In this document: positions 1-5,087 of the stretch, in pieces
How positions within the stretch are numbered: the stretch's first letter is position 1
Layout: every line of letters starts with the position of its first letter
From: Haloquadratum sp. J07HQX50
GTDB taxonomy: Archaea; Halobacteriota; Halobacteria; Halobacteriales; Haloferacaceae
NCBI GenBank assembly: GCA_000416005.1
Contig: KE356562.1
Location: 123,882-130,507, forward strand
Direction of reading: 5' to 3'
Length of the DNA: 6,626 bases
The notes under the pieces: model-generated
Told to the model about the DNA's origin: nothing
What the model saw: the letters and a program-made list of their open reading frames with translations, nothing else
Databases searched by the model: none
Position numbers and translations under genes: made by a program

Positions 1-14
1 AGGGGAGAATCGTC

Positions 15-1231
15 TCAGCCATCCGTCGATACACCTCTGTTCGCTTCGGTGTTTCGGGACCCTTCGGTGACGCCTCCTGCAGTTGCTCCAGTTGTTTCGA
101 TACCGTGAATGATCGCGTCCCCACTCTCGTCAAAGAGGTGGATACGGGAGCGGTCAAACACAACATCTACTGGCTGGTCAGGCTGTATGGTACTGTCAGG
201 GTCGACACTCATCAGAACCTCTCCGCGGTCCGACCCTTGGTCCATACTCGATGACTCGACGTCTGCAGTCGTCAGGTACACATAGATCTGATCACCCATC
301 GGCTCCATGACATCGCTCATTGTTGAGAACGTCCCAGTTGGATGCTCAACGTCACTTGTATCTGCATTGGTAGTCGGGTGGACGTCTTCAGGCCGAATAC
401 CTAATGTCACATTCTCCCCGATAGTGAGACCAGCATTTACTGGGTCAAGTTCGACTGTAATGTCACCGTAGTCGGACTCAAAGCCTGCGTTCGTAATCGT
501 GCCTTCGATCGTGTTCATTGATGGTGATCCGATGAACGTTGCAACGAAGAGGTTTGCTGGTTCATTGTAGCACACAAGCGGGGGATCAATCTGTTGCAGT
601 TCTCCAGTATCAAGAACCGCAATTCGGTCTGACATTGTCATCGCCTCTGCCTGATTGTGCGTGACGTAGATAATCGTGGTATCGAGTTCTTTATGTAGAC
701 GTTGTAATTGCGTTCGCATGTGAACTCGTAGTTTGGCATCGAGATTCGCCAGTGGTTCGTCCATCAGGAAAACCGAGGGCTCACGCACAATCGCCCGGGC
801 GATGGCGACCCGTTGCCGTTGCCCACCAGACATCTCATCTGGCATGCGGTCAAGCATGCCCTCAAGTTCGACGACCTCCGCAGCGTTGTCGACGCGGCGT
901 TTGATCTCCTGGTCAGTGTAATCACGGAGACGGAGGCCGAAGCTGATGTTATCAAACACGTCGAGATGTGGAAACAGTGCGATGTTCTGGAATACCATTG
1001 CAATACCACGATCTTTCGGTGGTAAGTTCGTCACATCTCTCTCACCGATATGCACCTGTCCACTCGTTGGATGTGTGAGTCCTGCGACCTGCTCCATTGT
1101 AGTTGATTTTCCGCATCCTGATGGACCAACGAGTGTGACGAATTCATTATGTTGGATATCAAGATTGATACTGTCGACGGCCGTTACATCTCCGTAGTTT
1201 TTGTGACGTCTTTGAGTCTAACTCGTGCCAT
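15..1231 (-). pseudogene. Sugar ABC transporter ATP-binding protein, MalK/UgpC family, with one N-terminal frameshift
   Basis: ATPase that would power the importer, as a cytoplasmic dimer on the EAA loops of the two permeases. The ATG at 1231 opens MARVRLKDVTK, matching the usual family start, but after five A's (1198-1202) the frame is one base short and stops at 1184. Adding one A gives a continuous 405-residue protein: NYGDVTAV (12-19), Walker A GPSGCGKST (36-44), Q-loop Q82, signature MSGGQ (134-138), Walker B VFLMDEP (154-160) with catalytic E159, D-loop ANLD (162-165), switch H192, then a TOBE-type domain from about 277 (LGIRPEDVH) to 370 and a low-complexity tail of about 35 residues. 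The open frame beginning at the Met at 1097 lacks Walker A, and no ATG, GTG or TTG lies between that frame's upstream stop (1218) and 1097. All other motifs are intact, so the lesion is very recent, a sequencing error or a slippage site. If real and not bypassed, the importer would need another cell ATPase. Confidence 0.85.
1198..1202 (-). other. Frameshift site in the ATPase gene (A5 run)
   Basis: The minus strand reads ACAAAAACTACGGA, translated T-K-T-T from the ATG at 1231. One extra A would read ACA AAA AAC TAC GGA, giving T-K-N-Y-G, the usual lead into the A-loop tyrosine of MalK-type ATPases. The short frame then stops at TAA (1184-1186) after 15 codons. Confidence 0.9.
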
Positions 1232-1307
1232 ATGTAGGATTTGTACTGCGTTGATAAATGCTGAATCGCGTGTTGTTCATAATAGTATGGTTGGATTGTG
1301 TTTGGCT

Positions 1308-1332
1308 GTATGCGTCGTGTGACGTGACATAC
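1308..1332 (-). other. Hairpin in the permease/ATPase spacer
   Basis: GTATGCGTC (1308-1316) can pair with GACG (1321-1324) and CATAC (1328-1332), giving nine pairs with a four-base loop and a three-base bulge. It begins six bases after the permease stop in the transcript. It could be an RNA-processing or stability element that separates ATPase output from permease output. No T-run follows, so termination is unlikely. The rest of this 107-base spacer holds only a weak TATA-like TTTATC (1253-1258), at -27 to -22 from the ATPase ATG, which might allow separate leaderless expression. Confidence 0.35.
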
Positions 1333-1338
1333 GTTGAT

Positions 1339-2262
1339 TTATTCTTTGAGTGCGCCTGCTGTGAGTCCACTGACAATTTTCTCCTGAGCGATAACAACCA
1401 AAATCGCCACCGGTAACACAGCAATAATACTGCCGGCGGCCATCACCGAAAATGTCGATTCAAACTGCCCAGAGCGCTGTAACTGAAGAAGCCCGCCGAC
1501 GATTGGTGCCCAGTTCTCTGGTTGTCCGTTATTCATTAAGAACGAAAAGAAGAATTCGTTATAGACCGCAATGAATGTTAATACACCAGCGGTCGCCACA
1601 CCAGGGGCAGAGAGCGGGACAATCACTCGGAACAAAGCACCAAGTCGCGTTGTCCCTTCGACCCGGGCAGCATCTTCGAGTCCATCGGGTATCTGACCAT
1701 AAAATGTCGTCAACACGAATATTGATAACGGTAAGAAGAGCGCACTAAACGGGAGAACCATCGCACCGGGCGTGTTGTACAGACGTAACCCAGGGACAAC
1801 CTGTCCGGTAAACAGATCCCAAAGAGGTAAGAAGAACGCTGCAGGTGGGAAATATGAGATAGCTAAAATGAGCAGCATCATCACACTCTTACCGGGGAAA
1901 TCGAGCCGCCCGAATACATATCCTGCTAAACTCGCGAGTAATAGTACAATCACTGTCGTTACAGTCGCCAGAACGAGGCTGTTGAACATGTAGACGTGGA
2001 ATGGAATCGTCTCAAACACACGGATGAAATTCTCCGGATTGAATCCCGCAGGAACCAGCCCTGCATCGTAGAGTCTTGCCTCTGGTGTTAGTGCTAGGAC
2101 AAGAAGCCAGTAGAATGGGAATAGCGTCGTAAAAATAAAGAAAATCGTGATGACCCAGAACATGGATCGGTAGGCCCGCTCTGGATTTGTGATAGCGGCT
2201 GCAACCCAGCGCTCGAAGGGACCACGCTCAATTTCACCCGTATTGCGCTCGTCGGTTGCCAT
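1339..2262 (-). CDS. Sugar ABC transporter permease, MalG type
   Basis: Second half of the importer channel, 307 residues from the ATG at 2262. It has about six membrane segments, near 33-57, 93-115, 126-148, 165-188, 218-243 and 271-292. The EAA loop that contacts the ATPase is EDAARVEGTTRLGALFRVIV (196-215) followed by P216. The C-terminus IVSGLTAGALKE is the classic ending of MalG-type proteins. The start is chosen because a perfect GGAGGT lies five bases upstream and MATDERNT is a natural cytoplasmic N-terminus; the longer version from 2301 adds 13 residues overlapping the first permease. A single base separates the first permease's TAA from this ATG, so the two are probably translationally coupled, as expected for subunits needed in equal amounts. 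No frame damage is visible. Confidence 0.93.
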   Translation of the reverse strand: MATDERNTGEIERGPFERWVAAAITNPERAYRSMFWVITIFFIFTTLFPFYWLLVLALTPEARLYDAGLVPAGFNPENFIRVFETIPFHVYMFNSLVLATVTTVIVLLLASLAGYVFGRLDFPGKSVMMLLILAISYFPPAAFFLPLWDLFTGQVVPGLRLYNTPGAMVLPFSALFLPLSIFVLTTFYGQIPDGLEDAARVEGTTRLGALFRVIVPLSAPGVATAGVLTFIAVYNEFFFSFLMNNGQPENWAPIVGGLLQLQRSGQFESTFSVMAAGSIIAVLPVAILVVIAQEKIVSGLTAGALKE

Positions 2263-2263
2263 G

Positions 2264-3271
2264 TTATACCTCCTCCCGTGCGTATCCGATAATGTATACA
2301 CCAGTCATTATTCCAATAATAGCGGCAGTCATGAATGCAATCGCAGCTGAGGACCCGAAGAGATTCTGATTAAACGTCGTAATCACCAAACACGAAAGCG
2401 ATGGAACGGTATTACATCCGGCAACAACCTCAATCACACCGTACACTCGCATCGCCTGAATGGTCCGGAATAGCATCGCTACCAGGACGCTCGGAAGAAC
2501 GACTGGGAGTGTGATTCGCTTGAACATCTGCCATTTTGATGCGCCAGCGACGCGAGCGACATCGTATAGATTCCGGTCAACGCTCTGCAAACCAGCCAGA
2601 ATAAGCAGCGCCATGAATGCTGTTGTCTTCCAGATATCAGCGATGATGACAATAAGCGTTGATTCGGTCGTATTTGCAAGCGGTGTCTGTCCGAAAATCC
2701 CCCACTCCTGGAGGAGTGTCGGGTTATTCTCTGCTCCGATAAACAATCCAATACCAGGGGTGAAAAGTAAAAAGAAGATCATTCCCTGAATAACGATGGG
2801 AACCGCCCATGGGATAATAATCGCAACGCGGACCCAGCGTCGTCCAGCGAAGTCCTGATTCAACACGAGCGCCTGACCAAACCCGATTATGGTCTCAAAA
2901 AATACGCTCACGACTGTAAAGATGAGCGTCACGATGAGTGCGCTGTTAAATAATGCATCAACTGTTATTGCTTCAGGTAAAAATGGTGACGGGAGTGAGG
3001 CTGTCCGCTGACCAGTCATGATTTCAACATAATTAGTTACCCCGGTGAAGTCACCGAGACCCCCGGTGAGACTATCAGCGAACAGTGACATCCGCAGTGT
3101 ATCGAGCAGTGGATACAGCGCGATGACTGTCAATAATACTAACGCAGGTGTCAGTAGCAGGTATGCATACTGCGTCTCATTGAGATTCTCCATCCACCGG
3201 GTGACCTGCGATAGTGGACCGGTGTTAAGCTGCTGGCGAGGTTCGTTTCGCGGTGCTTGTTCAGATGCCAT
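2264..3271 (-). CDS. Sugar ABC transporter permease, MalF/UgpA type
   Basis: One half of the membrane channel of the importer, 335 residues. A hydrophilic cytoplasmic N-terminus (1-34) is followed by about six membrane segments, near 36-57, 108-130, 148-172, 205-227, 258-282 and 308-330. The cytoplasmic EAA loop that docks on the ATPase is DVARVAGASKWQMFKRITLP (237-256), with the conserved Gly (243) and the I-x-LP ending. The start is the first ATG, 86 bases after the binding-protein stop; no Shine-Dalgarno is visible and there is no clear terminator in the gap, so co-transcription is likely. The C-terminal codons EEV double as the ribosome-binding site of the next gene. Two cysteines, C286 and C294, lie in the loop after the fifth segment, where related permeases usually have a Gly-rich stretch. 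The pairing with a MalG-type partner supports the assignment; substrate unknown. Confidence 0.92.
   Translation of the reverse strand: MASEQAPRNEPRQQLNTGPLSQVTRWMENLNETQYAYLLLTPALVLLTVIALYPLLDTLRMSLFADSLTGGLGDFTGVTNYVEIMTGQRTASLPSPFLPEAITVDALFNSALIVTLIFTVVSVFFETIIGFGQALVLNQDFAGRRWVRVAIIIPWAVPIVIQGMIFFLLFTPGIGLFIGAENNPTLLQEWGIFGQTPLANTTESTLIVIIADIWKTTAFMALLILAGLQSVDRNLYDVARVAGASKWQMFKRITLPVVLPSVLVAMLFRTIQAMRVYGVIEVVAGCNTVPSLSCLVITTFNQNLFGSSAAIAFMTAAIIGIMTGVYIIGYAREEV
2268..2277 (-). promoter_or_regulatory. Shine-Dalgarno for the second permease, inside the first permease gene
   Basis: The minus strand reads GGGAGGAGGT, containing a full GGAGGT five bases before the ATG at 2262. It is formed by the last codons (Glu-Glu-Val) of the upstream permease. 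It fixes the start at 2262 and rules out the in-frame ATG at 2301, which would create a 38-base overlap. Confidence 0.85.
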
Positions 3272-3357
3272 ATCTTGATGAAAATGCTGTATACTCAGAT
3301 CCTATTGTGTACGCACTGTCGTCGTTAGAGATCTATCTGTCATGATGTAGTACTGTG

Positions 3358-4884
3358 TCACTGGGCGTTCTGCTCTTCGAGTGTGGTGAGCGAATTATGA
3401 AGTGAGTCCATTGCTTCACGAGCAGATTTTTCTTGTTTGAACGCCGCGTTGACCTCAGAATTGACCTGCTGCGCTTGCTGTGGCCACACTACAGTAACTG
3501 GGCGTGGCACTGCGTTCTCAGCAGCAACCGCTAAGGAGTCAAGATGCGGGCTCACAGTACTGGTATTTTCCTTGAGCTCGTCAGACCGAAGCGTGTCCGC
3601 GACTGGTGGAAGCCATCCACCAGCGTCAGCAAGTCCAATCTGAACTGGCTTTTTTGTCAAGGCCTCCATCACCTCTTGAGCAGCAGCTTTCTTTTCATCG
3701 GGGGCATTTGGGTTCAGTGTCACGTGCCATCCACCCAGGGCGGCCGGAATCCCACCAATTTCAGGGCCATATTTGGACTCCTCAGGAGTGACACCATATG
3801 GAATTGGCATCGTTCCCAGTTTCTCCTGACCAAGTCCATCCTCAGAGTCGGCGTTAATATTTATTGCGTACGGCCAGTTTCGATGGAACAGTACCTCTCC
3901 GTTCGTGAATGGTTTTCGAGATGATTCCTCTTTGTATTGAACAACCGGCTCTGGAGAAATGCCACCAGCAAAGTCATCCCACTGCCCATTTGGGTTCTCG
4001 TCGTGGATGAAGTGCCGGATCATATTGATTGCCTGAACCACTGGCTCTTCGTTCACAGTCACCGGTCGGTCCCCAATCGGACCGAAAAGATTCTCAAAGT
4101 CGCCAAAGTAAGAGCCGCCCCACGCAGACATTATTTCGACGAAGTTACAACAAGAGAGCCCGATATAGGCGGCACCCTGGAAATTATACCCTCGCATCTC
4201 AGGATTAGATTCCATCGTGTCGGCGACGACATTCGAAAACTTCTGCCAACTCATTGACTCAGTTGACCACGTCTCTAATTCTGACTCACTGTATCCCGCT
4301 TCTAAGACCTTATCCTTGCGATACTGAACTACAGGGAAATCAGCAAACAGTGGGACACCATAGAGATCACCATTTTGTGTCGCGGTGGCAACCATCGTGT
4401 CAATGTATGTCTCTCGAATAGTGCTGACAAGTGAATCATCGAGTTCGTTGCTCAGGTTTGCAATTTGTCCGCGTGCAATGAATGGAATCGTCCACCCATT
4501 GTCCATCATGAACATCGTCGGTTGCTGCTGACTCGCGCTGAGGATGTTCCCATACTTATTTTTCCGACCGCTGCTCACGAATGAGCCGCCGAGAATCTCG
4601 ACGGTAACGTTATCTGAGACACCATTCTCGTGCAGCAGTTCGTTGATTCTCGACTGCTGTCCTTTGAAAGTATCATCAGACGCGAACTGAATCGTCGTTT
4701 CAGACTCGGACGTCGACCCTGAACTCGAACCGCCTGATGATTCGGATCCATTATCTCCGCCACCGCCACCACCGGCGCATCCTGCTAGTCCAACGCCAAC
4801 ACCAGATGCAATCGCTGTCTGGAGGTACTGCCGACGTGAGAATTGCCGCCTGCTTGAGCGTGTGTTGTCGGTTTCTGATCCCAT
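3358..4884 (-). CDS. Sugar ABC transporter substrate-binding lipoprotein (Tat-exported)
   Basis: Extracellular solute-binding protein of the maltose-type (family 1) group, which captures a sugar outside the membrane and delivers it to the two permeases encoded downstream. Numbering from the ATG at 4893 (511 residues): two overlapping twin-arginine motifs, SRRQF (14-18) and SRRQYLQ (19-25), a short hydrophobic segment, then lipobox LAGC (36-39) with C39 as the lipidated residue. A Gly/Ser/Glu-rich linker runs to about 65 and the binding domain fills the rest. GGWHVTLNP (388-396) resembles the conserved C-lobe segment of these proteins. I prefer the second ATG (4884, MGSETD, 508 residues) because the TATA-like box fits it slightly better; 4893 (MYNM) is possible. 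Two adjacent cysteines (C248, C249) are unusual for a haloarchaeal protein. The family and export route are clear; the sugar bound cannot be read from sequence, though the neighbouring glucosidase suggests an alpha-glucoside. Confidence 0.9.
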   Translation of the reverse strand: MGSETDNTRSSRRQFSRRQYLQTAIASGVGVGLAGCAGGGGGGDNGSESSGGSSSGSTSESETTIQFASDDTFKGQQSRINELLHENGVSDNVTVEILGGSFVSSGRKNKYGNILSASQQQPTMFMMDNGWTIPFIARGQIANLSNELDDSLVSTIRETYIDTMVATATQNGDLYGVPLFADFPVVQYRKDKVLEAGYSESELETWSTESMSWQKFSNVVADTMESNPEMRGYNFQGAAYIGLSCCNFVEIMSAWGGSYFGDFENLFGPIGDRPVTVNEEPVVQAINMIRHFIHDENPNGQWDDFAGGISPEPVVQYKEESSRKPFTNGEVLFHRNWPYAININADSEDGLGQEKLGTMPIPYGVTPEESKYGPEIGGIPAALGGWHVTLNPNAPDEKKAAAQEVMEALTKKPVQIGLADAGGWLPPVADTLRSDELKENTSTVSPHLDSLAVAAENAVPRPVTVVWPQQAQQVNSEVNAAFKQEKSAREAMDSLHNSLTTLEEQNAQ

Positions 4885-4908
4885 GTTGTACATGATAAAA
4901 CGCCAACG

Positions 4909-4919
4909 AAAAAATATAT
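4909..4919 (-). promoter_or_regulatory. TATA-like box for the binding-protein/transporter operon
   Basis: The minus strand reads ATATATTTTTT here. It lies at about -35 to -25 from the ATG at 4884 and -26 to -16 from the ATG at 4893. Archaeal TATA boxes centre about 26-27 bases before the transcription start, so this box predicts a very short or absent leader. No Shine-Dalgarno precedes either ATG, which agrees with leaderless or near-leaderless translation. Confidence 0.5.
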
Positions 4920-4927
4920 CGATTAAT

Positions 4928-4940
4928 TACAGCTGTTGTA
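4928..4940. promoter_or_regulatory. TACA-N5-TGTA palindrome, possible operator
   Basis: TACA (4928-4931) and TGTA (4937-4940) form an inverted repeat with centre GCTGT, and contain the self-complementary ACAGCTGT (4929-4936). It sits in AT-rich DNA just upstream of the TATA-like box of the binding-protein gene, where an archaeal activator or repressor could bind. The regulator is unknown; I do not recognise it as a published motif. Confidence 0.3.
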
Positions 4941-4972
4941 TATATTTTCATTTACATATTGTGGATAGTTCC

Positions 4973-4989
4973 GCTCACCGAGTGTGAGC
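4973..4989. repeat. Perfect 6-bp inverted repeat in the glucosidase/binding-protein spacer
   Basis: GCTCAC (4973-4978) and GTGAGC (4984-4989) are exact inverted copies separated by CGAGT. In RNA this is a six-pair hairpin with a five-base loop; in DNA it could be an operator about 90-105 bases upstream of the binding-protein start. No T-run follows it in the direction of transcription, so it does not look like an intrinsic terminator. A repeat of this size can occur by chance. Confidence 0.4.
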
Positions 4990-5011
4990 AGGGTATGACA
5001 TCTAGGCGACA

Positions 5012-5024
5012 GATAAAAAGGAAA
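5012..5024 (-). terminator. Possible oligo-T termination site after the glucosidase gene
   Basis: The minus strand carries five T's (5015-5019) in TTTCCTTTTTATC, about 70 bases past the glucosidase stop. Archaeal transcription often ends at such U-tracts without a hairpin. The tract is short, and it could instead be an AT-rich upstream promoter element. Confidence 0.25.
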
Positions 5025-5087
5025 TATAGCTGACCAGTTATGAGATCACCCCATATCGAAATGAACTGCCTTTGAGGAATCTTTCAG

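Noticed and set aside
1095..1097. ATG at 1097 as the real start of the ATPase
   Set aside because: Walker A and the A-loop are encoded immediately upstream in the same frame; a product from here could not bind ATP normally.
1218..1424. 68-codon minus-strand open frame across the permease/ATPase spacer
   Set aside because: Most of it overlaps the permease C-terminus in another frame, it has no recognisable domain, and it ends at the stop just before the ATPase main frame.
2263..2301. ATG at 2301 as the start of the second permease
   Set aside because: It overlaps the first permease by 38 bases, lacks a Shine-Dalgarno, and a perfect one precedes 2262.
3544..4257. Two plus-strand open frames (126 and 106 codons) opposite the binding protein
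   Set aside because: Antisense to a complete, well-supported gene, no recognisable domain, and no ribosome-binding or promoter signal that I could support.
4675..4775. Gly/Ser-rich stretch as a repeat element
   Set aside because: It is the usual low-complexity linker after the lipobox of haloarchaeal lipoproteins.
4894..5087. Search for a TrmB-type site (TACT-N7/8-AGTA-like)
   Set aside because: No TACT half-site found in this spacer.
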